Below are positions 10,601 through 20,939 of a DNA stretch of 64,000 nucleotides, in pieces. The DNA lies in the NCBI GenBank assembly GCA_029948255.1, contig JALIZF010001720.1, positions 77,001-141,000 of the forward strand. Direction: 5' to 3'. Position 1 is the first letter of the stretch. Each line of letters begins with the position of its first letter. Both the position numbers and the translations under genes were made by a program. This DNA is from Telmatactis stephensoni (lineage: Eukaryota > Cnidaria > Anthozoa > Actiniaria > Isophelliidae). The notes under the pieces are model-generated. The model saw only the letters and a list, made by a program, of their open reading frames with translations. It made no database searches and was not told the DNA's origin.

Positions 10601-13600
10601 AGAAAAAAAGGTAAAATTAAAATCTACCAGAGAATTACTATTTGTTTCTGACTAAAATTGATGATATGATTTGATATTTGATTATATTGACTATTTGATA
10701 AATACACCGTTTCAGAAAGAAAACTGAGAAAAGATCAAGAAAAGAAAATAATTCAATAAACTGCTTATATTGTTAGAGATAAAAAACTCACTTTCATCAA
10801 GAATGATGTGATATTCAGCGTGAAATCCCGAACTGCTTTGAGCCTGATTTGAACGAAACACGAACACCAAATCACTCGTTGAATTGACCTTAAACGACTC
10901 CAGACTACCACGGTAAGCCTTCACAAGTTCCAAACTATCATTTGTTGATGTGTAATACTCCAGTACGTCAGTGTTGTTACCATTCTCAACGGCGAGTGAA
11001 AAACTTGTAAAGTTCACGTGAATGGTATGATTGGCGGGAACCTGAATCTTCAACGAGCAAAGCTGTCCATCCGGGTACTTATCAGGAAAGCGAGGAGACT
11101 GGAATCTACCTTTTGAGTCATTCAGCGTTTTGTTACAACCTAAGAACAGTAAATTATTGAGTATGTCTTATCTTAAGGTGAAGGGTCATATGTTTGGACA
11201 ACCGCGCTTCACTGATTAATTCCCCGACGTAAAAACGCCTTAACTTAAACTGGGTTCTACAGATTATTACCAGTCGAAAAGGCGCTGTGAGAATCATGTA
11301 CCAAAGACAGGATTCGAATTTCGAGCATTTTGCTTTAATATATCACCTTAATCCTATTCTTGTCCTTCCGTTTATAAGCCGATCAAAATGATACTATTTT
11401 AAAATGAGGAGGAGAAAGAGGAGGAATAGGAGGAGGAGGAGGAGGAGGAGGAGGAGGAGGAGGAGGAGGAGGAGGAGGAGGAGGAGCTAGGAGGAGGAGG
11501 AAGATCGGGAGCAATCCGTCAGAACCTAGCGTGTAGATAGGGACGGGTGTAAATTGTTTACAATATCAAATGATTCTAAAAAACCCTCGTTAGACCTTAT
11601 CATACTTCAGGCACCATACCAACAGGGTTCCCAGGGGTCAGGGAAAAGTCAGGGAAAAACACAGTCAGGGAAAAGTCAGTGAAAAGTCAGGAAATTCTTT
11701 ATTTGGTCAGGGAAATTGAGATTTTCACTTCAAGTCAGGGAAAAGTCAGGGAATTTTGTATAAGTAACTAAAAAATATTTCTTGTAGATGCTATTTTAAG
11801 AAAAGAAAAAACTTTCAAAGAGAATAAATTATTTGAAGCATTTAACAAACTGGTCATGTTAGTTACACCAACGTTTTTCCATTTTTTGTCTTCTGTGGCG
11901 TATTTTGATAAAAATGGCCTGGATACAACTTAAATTAAGGCAGCCATATTGGAAGTAATTTACGAACTGTTGTGTTTGTCTTGTGCAAAATAGTCAGGAA
12001 AAACTGAGTTTTAGTCAGGAAAAAGTCAGTGAAAAGTCAGGGAATTTAATATTTCAGAATGGCTGGGAACCCTGACCAGCCAGTTGTCTTTCTAGCATAC
12101 TACAATGAGATCCATTCGATTTAGAATAGCCTTGGCAGTTAACACACTAAAATTAGCCAAATAGTATGGCTTAGACTAGAATTTAAATCGAGAAAAACAC
12201 ATGGAAAGTACGGCGTACGTATGAACTAGGCCTTAGAGTTTCAAACAAAGTAGTTTCCTGCTACACGTACTTACTTTCATAATAACAGTAAAACATGGTA
12301 AGACCTTTTTGACTTTTAGAGCCAACTTCAGTGTAAGGAACTGTTCCATGTTCGAACTGTGGCCATGTTTGTCCTTGGTAATTAAGTGTACTGTATCGGA
12401 TCCATTCACTTGTGGCTACCATCCACTTAACTTGTTGACACTCAGCAGAACCGTAAGGTAGTAGGTAGAAGGGATGTGTTATAGGAAGATCAATAGCTTG
12501 GCCTTTTACTCCACTTGTCTTGCAAAAATAGGAAATTGTAATATCAACGCCAGGTTTCTGTATCCCATTTTTGTGTCTTAAGCTTAAACCTGAATTTTTA
12601 TCATAATCCCATTCGCTATCCATTATAATCCAGCCATCCTTCATACGAGTTGGTGTAGTACTTCCTTCTTTGTAGATACAGTATTGACCTGAAACAACAA
12701 CGTACCCTTTTTTATTTCATAAACATATTCTTCATGGTTTAATACAATCTCTGTATGAAAATTCTCCCCTCCCTGGCGGCAAAGGTATATTCCGAACAAT
12801 GAAATCCCTTTAGTTTTTACAAGAACAGTATAGCCAACCACTGCTTTTGGAGCTAACGTACGTATTATGCGAGAGATTGATGCAGCCTTTGATTATGCTA
12901 TTATCATGAGTTATAATCGTTTATGATAATATTTGACGCACCTTCTGGCCATTGTAGAGATGTTGTCTTTGTTTTTGTACAAAACGACCTGACCACGTCA
13001 TTACTCCTAACATAACCACTGATGTGTAATACTGCTGACCGTTTGTTTTTTACATTATCAACTGTATGTTGGATGAGCCATCCATTATCTTCCCATTGTG
13101 AAGGGCATCCTGAGGTAGGCTTGAGAAGGGAGTAGGTTCCTTCAGGCCAAGACCAAACCCCTTCTGTAAGGTTGAAGTATATATAAATATTTATTGGGTT
13201 GTTGGAGGATGCTTTGCTCGGTGGATCAATAATAAAGAATTGAAGCAAGCAAGCAAGCAAGGAGCAAATAATGAAAGAAGGAAGAAAGGATGAAAGTACA
13301 AACTGAACGTTCTATTAAGTAGTTTATACGATACCAATTGAGATTTTAGGAACTAATGAGCATCATCAGCCCCTGCAGTTGCACGGGATAGCGGCTATCC
13401 GTTGGATAAACCTTTATCTGCCATATCCATTGGATAGTAAATTTATCTACTAGATAAGGTTTTACCCAACGGATAGCGCTATTAACTCATCGTGCAACCG
13501 GACGAGTAATAGATGTGAAGTTGAAAATTTTAATAATATTATTCATTTTTAGTAATAATACTGAATAAACTCTTTATTTTTTAGACGGAGCCAATTTAGC

Positions 13601-14508
13601 TTTCGATACTCTTCCATTGGGCCGTCTTCAATCAGTCACACTCACTATCTTAAATATTTTGCATACAACGCTTTAAATTTATCATGTGGATTTAAGTGGC
13701 CATAACCTAAAAATTCCACTTAAAGACTTAATAGTAAAAAAGAAAACTCGATCTGGTCTCGATCTCTTCACCCCTATTGTTTAGAACTTTTATGATCGAT
13801 TCGGAAATGTTTAACACAAAAGAAATGTCATTTCAATAGGTGTGTACGCTTTAGAACACTTTCTGTCAAACCATGTTAATTATCCATAGTTGATGTGTTT
13901 TCAGTTTGAAATTAATCCAGGCATTCTAGTTCTAATTCAAGAAAGTGAAATACTGTAGAACAATAGAAAGTCTTTTAGTTCTCGCACACTAACATTAACT
14001 AACATATATTAAACGAAATCCACTTGATGCGAAAACAGAGATCTGTACTTTATTAATATAAAGGCTATCCATTTGTTTTCCATGTTTAACGATTTTTCCG
14101 AGACCAAAACGTGCTGACGTACGACTGAGACTGACGCATGCAAGGGGAAGTAGTTTCAGGGCTAGTGCTGTTACACGGCCTTCAGCAGAACTCTGTGTTC
14201 TTTCAATTTCTGATCAGTGCATTTAATCCCAATGAACCAAGAGCATAAGTATGCTTAAACAACATCTTATGAAGCGAAAGTTAAATCGATATCTTCTATT
14301 TCGCTTGCTCAAACTAAGCCATTATTTAAGTTTTTAATTTACTGAAAAATTAGTGGTTTAGTCAGTCAATTCAATACACAGGAAAGTTCCACTTTATCTA
14401 TTTTTAAATTGTGCTCGAAAAACAAATTGAGTTCTACTTGCCTGCATTACAGCTGGTTCTTGTAAGAACTACAGTACAAAAGTACAAAATACACAGTTTT
14501 GTGTACAT
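7380..14508 (-). CDS. Paralog B: ApeC-CUB transmembrane receptor, apparently intact
   Basis: Eight exons: 14442-14508, 12942-13163, 12275-12688, 10792-11139, 10449-10596, 9484-9522, 9016-9066 and 7380-7668. The joined length is 1578 nt, or 525 residues plus stop, with no internal stop. Residues 1-22 are the signal peptide, 23-234 ApeC, 235-350 CUB, 351-373 a short stalk, about 374-395 the transmembrane helix, 413-429 the NPTY segment and 430-525 the tyrosine-rich tail. There is no WSC-like exon; the signal exon joins ApeC directly in phase 1. The first intron uses a GC donor. Inferred role: plasma-membrane receptor for microbial wall components, signalling through phosphotyrosine. Related ApeC proteins include secreted apextrins; the membrane anchor and tail are what set this family apart. 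Confidence 0.8.
7908..8095 (+). mobile_element. tRNA-derived SINE-like sequence
   Basis: tggcagagtgg fits a pol III A box, and gagttagattcc, about 40 bases on, resembles a B box. The unrelated body ends near a TAAAATG stretch. No folding tRNA is evident, so this is read as a SINE remnant. Confidence 0.4.
9016..9066 (-). CDS. Paralog B exon 7: NPTY endocytic/PTB motif
   Basis: 51 bp phase 2-2 exon encoding SYNDSDQFAVNPTYGK. NPxY is the established binding motif for PTB domains and for clathrin adaptors. The motif recurs in D and F and is lost in C. Confidence 0.75.
9084..9275. mobile_element. MITE in paralog B intron 6
   Basis: Inverted arms begin aaatagatttcattttt and end aaaatggaatctattt. 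Inner arms match around GTACTCTA and GACGTCAAAAT. Confidence 0.65.
9484..9522 (-). CDS. Paralog B exon 6: basic juxtamembrane segment
   Basis: 39 bp phase 2-2 exon encoding LSSRLKNKGFEP between split Arg codons. CACAG acceptor, GTATTT donor. Similar exons occur at 17220, 25978 and 52699. Confidence 0.7.
9931..10398. mobile_element. MITE in paralog B intron 5
   Basis: TIR aataagccacttcac and gtgaagtggcttatt. The inverted match extends over about 100 bp, including ccccaattcaaaatggcg and cttaccataactcgg. Confidence 0.7.
10449..10596 (-). CDS. Paralog B exon 5: short stalk and transmembrane helix
   Basis: Starts after a TTTTTTTCTTTAG acceptor, encodes a short Lys/Ser-rich stalk with one Cys, then VLIVIPLVCFILVLVVVIDI and a YRYR stop-transfer end. 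It is much shorter than the 325 bp equivalent in paralog D. Phase 1 in, phase 2 out. Confidence 0.8.
10792..11139 (-). CDS. Paralog B exon 4: CUB domain
   Basis: 116 residues: CNKTLNDSKGRFQSPRFPDK, YPDGQLCSLKIQVPANHTIH, LEYYTSTNDSLELVKAYRGS and DLVFVFRSNQAQSSSGFHAE. Only the first CUB cysteine pair is present. The usual Trp in C-S-W is Leu here. The tail of the exon splices at GAAA|GTGAG. Confidence 0.85.
11406..11501. repeat. (GGA)n microsatellite
   Basis: Long interrupted GGA array about 270 bp upstream (in transcript sense) of the paralog B CUB exon. A shorter, decayed GGA tract lies at the matching place in paralog C (18885-18955), so it predates that duplication. Confidence 0.85.
11623..12074. 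mobile_element. TIR element, hAT-like ends
   Basis: cagggttcccag at the left and ctgggaaccctg at the right form perfect 12 bp inverted ends. The interior has repeated gtcagggaaaa units. CAGGG ends suggest a hAT-type non-autonomous element; I could not make out a clear target-site duplication. Confidence 0.6.
12275..12688 (-). CDS. Paralog B exon 3: ApeC C-terminal half
   Basis: 138 residues. It opens QYCIYKEGSTTPTRMKDGW, then FCKTSGVKGQAIDLPITHPF, YLLPYGSAECQQVKWMVATS and a closing MFYCYYES. The first third differs between paralogs, while the last two thirds are nearly identical in nucleotide sequence. Confidence 0.85.
12942..13163 (-). CDS. Paralog B exon 2: ApeC N-terminal half
   Basis: Encodes GVWSWPEGTYSLLKPTSGCP, NGWLIQHTVDNVKN, HISGYVRSNDVVRSFCTKTK and QWPEG across the splice. 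Phase 1-1, 222 bp, the same length as in A, C and F. Confidence 0.8.
13379..13499. mobile_element. MITE upstream of paralog B ApeC exon
   Basis: Inverted ends gttgcacgggatagcg and gatagcg...cgtgcaac, with inner ATCCGTTGGATAAA against its inverse. A related degraded piece is near 49214. Confidence 0.6.
14442..14508 (-). CDS. Paralog B exon 1: signal peptide (GC splice donor)
   Basis: ATG opens MYTKLCILYFCTVVLTRTS then CNA, ending phase 1. The donor reads GCAG|GCAAGT instead of the GTAAG found in A, C, D and F. This is the usual strong GC-AG intron consensus. Confidence 0.75.
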
Positions 14509-16191
14509 TATCAGTATCAGTTCGGTAGTAGAGAAGTCCAATGATTAATTTGACGAATCCTGCACGTCCAATCTAAATTACTTTCAAAAGCAGTATAATC
14601 GGACGATTTTGACAAAAATTTCCTCTGACTTGAATAAGATGGCTGTTATTTTAATGCAAGACCCTGCGTTGTAAATGGTCATGGATTATCAACATCACAA
14701 GGAACTTCGTGGTCACTGACCTGTGTGGACTCAGCCCCGGAAGTAATGTATAACAATGAGCTTTCTATATCGTGCAACTTGAGGAGCATGATTACACACC
14801 TAATAATAAAGTCCTCCTTGTTTTACAATTGTTAGGTTTATTTTTAGCAATGCCAATCGCTAAAATAACAAATCAAAGCACGGTGGGCTCCTGCAGTGTC
14901 ATCTATAGAGTTCTTTCTCTGTCATATTACCACAGAGAACTCAGTTTCGTATATAGGTACGGTGGTGTCATCTCAGATGAAAATTAAACGGGTTTACATT
15001 ATATTTATATATCGTCTAAATCTGTTGAAACGTAGAATACAATGAAATATCATTTTAAAAGGGCACCAATAATTGTTTTTAGGTTTTAAAACAAAAGTAT
15101 GGGACTTAGCTAGGAAAAAAATGCTTTGTATTTGTATCTCTCAGTGTGAAGTCCAATGGATTCATTTCAAAATCTCAAAACGATTATTGATGCTCGCCCA
15201 AATTAAAGCAAATTCAAATCCATTATTGTAGTCTACACAATGTAATTATTGAACTTCAGGGGGGGGGGGGCACTTTAAAATTAATTGCCATGTTTTTTGC
15301 AAGATGAAACTATTCTGCATACAACAGGGAGACATTGACAGGTTCTGATTATGTAAAAAATTTCAAGGGACTCACTACTTTCTCTCAATTCTTTTTTAAA
15401 TCTAGAAAATATTTAAAAAAATTTGTTACAACATTCCAATGGCACATCCCTCACAATTTGCCCAGTAAATCCCGCGTTGTTTTCCCGCATCAAGACTTAT
15501 TATTATTGCGCGCGCCTAAAAAAATTGAAAAGAAAAATGTACATGATCAAATAAACTTCAAAGTCCCTATGACATATAATTATGGCATCTTTTTTGTATT
15601 TATAAACTCAGTTCTTGTCAGAGAGTATAGTGAAGATCATTTAACTTATTTTTTATACCTCCATATTTTCCGAGTTATAAAAGTTTCAAATTTCAAAATG
15701 CAAGTTACCCTGGAAACACGTGAGGTGGTTTTTGTCACCCAAGGATATCACATGTGGTGAGTTTAATAACATCTAGCAATATGAAGTGAATTTGATCTAT
15801 ACTTTCGAAGATATGATTTTTTTTTGTTTGGTCATTGTTCGAAAGTGAAAACAATTCCCTACCCACCCCCTGTAAAAAATGTCCCATTACGTCACCAAAG
15901 AACAGGTTACAACTTTGGAAACAAGCAGAATATTAAAATATGGTTAATAAGCTTTCATTTGATACCAAATTCACTATGTCTACTGAGGGATCCATTTTCA
16001 GACCCCTTGGCTCATAGATCTGAACGGGATTTAAGTCCATTCAGCAAACCCCCGTCATTAGTTCCGCTGAGTCCCTGCCTGGTCCCTGCCGACTGTCGTT
16101 AGTTCCTCACAAACCCCGTATAGTTCTCGCTTTGAAACATTACACATCTTATCTATATACAAAATCTTCTTTTTGTTTACTGAATTGTGTC
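14509..16191. other. B-C intergenic region with duplicated upstream block
   Basis: 14520-15010 is clearly similar to sequence upstream of C (22066-22290 and 23127-23400), so the upstream regions were duplicated with the genes. A G11-12 run lies near 15260. The 141-codon plus-strand frame at 15335-15760 resembles nothing I know and is probably chance. Confidence 0.5.
14735..14748. promoter_or_regulatory. Conserved ETS-like motif upstream of paralog B
   Basis: ccccggaagtaatg, about 228 bp upstream of the ATG, lies inside a block also conserved upstream of C. Same core as in A, D and F. Confidence 0.35.
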
Positions 16192-16612
16192 TTAACCAAG
16201 AATTGTGAGGTACATTTGGTCGTCATTCATTGGTTCATAATCAAGTCTTTCTGGTGTCTGGTCAACAGGTTCTTCATATTGTAGGGACACCCTTTCATGG
16301 TCAGTTTGATGCTCAGTTTTGATTGGCCGAGATGATCTATTCAGAGGCTCATACTGTGTTGATGAGACGTTTCGGTTTAACTCTTGATAGCCTTGGTTAT
16401 TTTCTACATGGTATGTTTGATGCTCAGGTTTGGGTAGCCGAGATGATTTATTCAGAGGTTCATACTGTGCTAGAACGTCGTTTTTTGTTGAGAGATTTCG
16501 GGTTAACTCTTGATAGCCCTGGTCATTTTCTTGACGTCTTTCACTTATAGTTGTACTTCTATTCACTGCTATAGTTGCGCTGTTTAAATGAGTTATAGGA
16601 ATTTCCACTGAT
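16192..16612 (-). pseudogene. Paralog C exon 8: tail with duplicated ITAM-like block
   Basis: Open to a stop at 16192. The NDQGYQELTRN...QYEPLN block is present twice. In the second copy the two YxxL motifs are separated by 8 residues (YQELNRNVSSTQYEPL), which matches classical ITAM spacing; the first copy has 13. It also has a YEPM (PI3K-type YxxM) and a C-terminal MYLTIL. Confidence 0.75.
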
Positions 16613-17068
16613 CTAATGAACGGAAAAAGATATATTAATTTCAAATGTTCTATTTATAGATAAATTATACAGTGTATTAATATTAATCATGACTGCATCC
16701 ACAGAGAGTGACTGACAAACAGATGAGTATGTTCTGATGATGATGATGATAACGACGACGATAGTGATGGTAACATATCAAATGCACAAATTATTAACAT
16801 CAGTTTAGCACATGATACATCACAAACGTCATAGTCAAGTAGCCACAAATACAAGCGAGCAACGTGCAGTGGCAACATGACATACAAATAAGAGACATGA
16901 TGATGGAAATGATGATACTACTATGAAGACAATTGCGACGCTTCCTTGATGAACCAGGCGTTAATGACGAACAAGCCGTTTCAAGGATGGTGACAACGTT
17001 ACCATGGTTATTTGATGATAATCTCGATGATGATGATGATGATGATGATGATCAAACGCTTGCCTTAC

Positions 17069-17119
17069 CTTTCGTTGTCGGCTGCATCGGTAACAGCTTG
17101 CTCATTGCCATTGCCATAA
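17069..17119 (-). pseudogene. Paralog C exon 7: NPTY exon with the motif lost
   Basis: 51 bp, phase 2-2. It encodes SYGNGNEQAVTDAADNE where B, D and F have VNPTY. Splice sites are kept, the endocytic/PTB motif is not. Confidence 0.65.
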
Positions 17120-17219
17120 CTATGCAGATAAAACAAATAAAAAAGAAAAAATCACCATGTCACCTACCAATATATAGTACTGGTATATCAATAATCGGTG
17201 AAAGGTTTCATTAAAATAC

Positions 17220-17258
17220 CTTGCTTCGTTTCTCTGACTCTTCAAACGAAACCTCAGT
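17220..17258 (-). pseudogene. Paralog C exon 6: basic juxtamembrane segment
   Basis: 39 bp, phase 2-2, encoding LRFRLKSQRNEA between CAACAG and GTATTT. Same position and length as in B and D. Confidence 0.65.
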
Positions 17259-17706
17259 CTGTTGAAACATCGAAATAAAAAAAATGGTAAATGAGGTGTG
17301 AATTTGAAGGACCAGCTAAACAATATATGGAGTGTAATGCGATAGGTGTGTTTTAGAAAAGATGAGAAGAGATATCTCCACAGTCATCTCTATTTTCTCT
17401 CTCTTTGGGATTCCTGTGAGATTATATAAAATTCAAATTCATATATTATAGAAAAGCCTACGGATCGAGGAGGCTGGGAAGATATGACACCATCTAAAGG
17501 ACACTTGTCAAAGTGTAGAATATAGTAAGCAAAGTGTTGTGAGTATATAGTGTTAAGCCGGGTACACAGTACTGTCTACATGGCGGTAGAATGAACCAAC
17601 AAGGGCGTGAAGATTCTTCTAATTAAGCCACTAAATCAACAACATGTTTGTAATAAGAAGGGAAGTATTCTTAGCCCGCGTTGACAATATGTTCAGTATT
17701 ACTGAC

Positions 17707-17866
17707 CTGCAGCGATAAATAATGTCGATGATAACAACCACTACAAGTATAACACAGACCAGCGGTATTACTATGAGTAAAATAGTTGTTGAATTGGTTG
17801 ATTGATGGGGTGTTGCTTGTGTTTCAACATCAGCACCATTCAGTGTTGGGTTCTCTGTGGTGGGTT
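17707..17866 (-). pseudogene. Paralog C exon 5: stalk and transmembrane helix
   Basis: 160 bp: a Thr/Pro-rich stalk beginning EPTTENPTLNGADVETQATP, then ILLIVIPLVCVILVVVIIDI and YRCR. Phase 1 in, phase 2 out. Confidence 0.75.
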
Positions 17867-18277
17867 CTGATTGAGAAGAAAAGTACTGGACATATTATCA
17901 ATCTGTAAATATAAATTGAACTCTTAATGGTAAGTTATTTGACGTAAGATCTTTTAATAGTATTGTCGGGATATGTCTTGCCCAACTTAATGCTTTCATT
18001 CCGTCAAGATCGAACCGGCTTCAGTCAAAGTGAAAATTATACCCGAAAATCGGTCTAAACGTACGTAAGTTAAGGTATTTATCTTAACTTACCCCTTTGA
18101 AACAATACGACCGAGGACATTAGTTTTGTAACTTTTTATGAGACATCTCAACCATGGGATTTTAAAAAGAATAAAAGTGCAAATATTGTATATATGACAA
18201 AAACAAAAACAAAACAGAACCAGTAATACCATCAACTGAGCATTGGCTATAATACTGTTTCATAAGTCAACTCTCAC

Positions 18278-18625
18278 CCTTATCAAGAATGATTTGATAC
18301 TCGGCGTGAAATCCTGAACTGCTGTGAGCCTGATTTGAACGAAACACGAACACCAAGTCACTTGTTGAAATAACCTTAAACGACTCCAGACTACCACGGT
18401 AAGCCTCCACTAGTTCCAAACTATCATTTGTTGATCTGTAATACTCCAGTACGTCAGTGTCGTTACCATTCTCAACGGCAAGAGAAAAGTTTATAAAGTT
18501 CACATGAATGATGTGATTGGTCAGAGCCTGAATCTTCCACGAGCAATGCTGTCCATCTGGGTACTTATTGGGAAAACCAGGGGACTGGAATCTACCTTTC
18601 ATGTCCTCGAACGTTTTGTTACAAC
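18278..18625 (-). pseudogene. Paralog C exon 4: CUB domain
   Basis: Open 348 bp exon: SCNKTFEDMKGRFQSPGFPN, GQHCSWKIQALTNHIIHVNF, LEYYRSTNDSLELVEAYRGS. It has the Trp of C-S-W that B and F lack. Two cysteines only. Confidence 0.8.
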
Positions 18626-19166
18626 CTAAAACAGTAGATTATAGAGTATGTTTTATCTTATGGTGAAGGGTCACATTTTTGGACATCCGTGTTCTACCAA
18701 TGTTTTCCCCCAACCTTAACTTAGCACTTGGATTATCATAAGTTGAGAAACGCTGTGAGAATCACGAACCGTCGACGACAGGTCGGAGTCGAATTGCCAG
18801 CACCTTGCTTTAACTGTACCTTAATCGAATCGTAACCTTGGCCTCCTAGTTATAGACCTTTCAAAATAACACTCCTTTAAAATGAGGAAGGACGAAGAGA
18901 GCCAGGAGGAGAAAGAGGAGGAGGATCGAACTCAAGGAGGATAGTTGGAGGAGGATCAGTCCGTCCGAATTAAGCGTTTATATATAGAGAGTAGCAGGTG
19001 TTAATTGTTTATAGAATATCAAATCATTCAAACAATATTGATACTCATTGTCAATTTGTGTTAGTTCAGACAGCCATTTGTCACACCTACCCTTTACAAT
19101 AAAATCCATTCGATTTTGAATAACCTAGGCAGTCAACGCACCAGAGTCAACCAAACGGTATGTCGC

Positions 19167-19275
19167 CCCACGTAAGGGAATCCGGTATCCACGAAAAATT
19201 TGATTTTGGAATCCGGAATAAAGCCATATTTGGAATCCGGAATCCAGTCCTTGGAATCCGGAATCTGGCCGTTTC
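19167..19275. repeat. GGAATCCGGAATC degenerate tandem repeat
   Basis: Five to six copies of a GGAATCC(G)GAATC-type unit between C exons 3 and 4. Low-complexity satellite-like sequence, probably mobile. Confidence 0.6.
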
Positions 19276-19443
19276 AATTCATACAAGACATGCAGCTCTA
19301 GAAATCCTTGCATTATTTCTGATATTCCCTTACAAGTATGGCTTAGACTAGAATTTAAATTGAGAAACGACACATGGAAGGTACGGCGTATGAACTAGGC
19401 CTTAGAGCTTCAAACAAACTAGCTTCCTGCTACACGTACTTAC

Positions 19444-19852
19444 TTTCATAATAACAGTAAAACATCTTAAGACCTCTATGACTTGCAGAGCCAATTTCAT
19501 TATAAGGAACTGTTCCATTTTTCGTCCATCTTTGATCTTTGTGGTTTAGTGTACTGTATTGGATCCATTCACTTGTGGCTACCATCCACTTAACTTGTTG
19601 ACACTCAGCAGAACCATAAGGTAGTAGGTAGAAGGGATGTGTTATAGGAAGATCAATAGCTTGGCTTTTTACTCCACTTGTCTTGCAGAAAAAGGAAATT
19701 ATTAGGTCAACCTGAGGTTTTTTTATCCCGTTATTGTGTTTTAAGCTTAAACCTGTATTTCTAGTATCTGGCCATTCGTTATCCATTTTAATCCAGCCAT
19801 CCTTCATATTAGTTGGTGTAGTGCTTCCTTCTTTGTAGATACAAGTATTGAC
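19444..19852 (-). pseudogene. Paralog C exon 3: ApeC C-terminal half with +1 frameshift
   Basis: 409 bp, one more than a multiple compatible with the phase-1 borders. The extra base lies at about 19843-19845 (tacaagtattg against tacagtattg elsewhere). After it the usual motifs FFCKTSGVKSQAIDLPITHP and KWMVATSEWIQYSTL are open in the shifted frame. Confidence 0.75.
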
Positions 19853-20717
19853 CTGAAACAACAACATTATTTCAAGTTATCCCTTAAACAGGAAGTTCCA
19901 TTATAAAAGGAGAAACTTCAGCTCATTAGTCGCTACGAGAGGATCTCAGCCGTGCATGGTATCAGCCTTCTCAGTTCAGTTTTCTGAATTGAGAAAAAAA
20001 AGTTTATTAATTGCTTCTATAAAAAAATGTTTGTGACAATACTTGAGAAAACTTCTGTTTGTACGTCTATCAACTTCTGGAACGTTGCACACGTCGCAAC
20101 ATAAGCAAATTTAAAAAAACATTAATACAAAAACATCAATCCTTTTGGCTTCGAGTCCCAGCTCGGGCGCTAGGATCATATGTGAACTGAATTTGTTTGA
20201 TGTGTTGTTCTCTACCATGCCACGAAGGTTGCCGGTTTTTCTGCAGGTTCTCAAGTTTTTCCTCACTCAGCAAAAATCAGAATGATCATGAGTTGAGCAT
20301 TGTATGTAAAATATTTAATGAAGAGGTAGTGCAGTATATGATTGCCAGTTTTTTTCGAAACTTTTTTCTGACGATGCTTGGTCCCACTTCCTTACGTAAT
20401 TGGCGATTAGCAATTAGCTACCTATTGTAGATCGAGCCTATGGCCAGATCTGTGTTACCGTCGTGAAACGAGCAAGTGTGGAAAATTACCAACTGAAGTC
20501 GGCCTTTAATTGCAAACAAAAGTTTACTCGGCTTTCCTTCACCTTGTAGCTCAAGTGAACATTATTATAGCGTCTTGCTTTTACAGCGAGAGATCAGTCT
20601 ATATTATGCTATTTCCATCAGTTATTAGTCTCCTTCGCAGCCGTTATTAGTCTAGCTCCCATTCCCCTGCGGTCCTCTCCCGCCATCAGTTATCGATTAT
20701 AATAATATTTGACGCAC

Positions 20718-20939
20718 CTTCTGGCCATTGTAGAGATGTTGTCTTTGTTTTTGTACAAAACGACCTGACCACGTTATTACTCCTAACATAACCATCGATA
20801 TGTAACACTGCTGACCGGTTGTTTTTTACATTATCAATTGTATCTTGGATGAGCCATCCATTATCAACCCATTGTGAAGGACATCCTGAGGCAGGCTTGA
20901 GAAGGGAGTAGGTTCCTTCTGGCCAAGACCAAACTTCTC
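20718..20939 (-). pseudogene. Paralog C exon 2: ApeC N-terminal half
   Basis: Open 222 bp exon: EVWSWPEGTYSLLKPASGCP, NGWLIQDTIDNVKN, RSFCTKTKTTSLQWPE. Intact in itself. Confidence 0.75.

Noticed and set aside
15335..15760. 141-codon plus-strand frame
   Set aside because: AT-rich, no domain, no splice context, no paralog copy; likely chance.
20140..20290. tRNA gene or SINE candidate (gagtcccagctcggg)
   Set aside because: Only a B-box-like word is visible; no A box or cloverleaf could be drawn.
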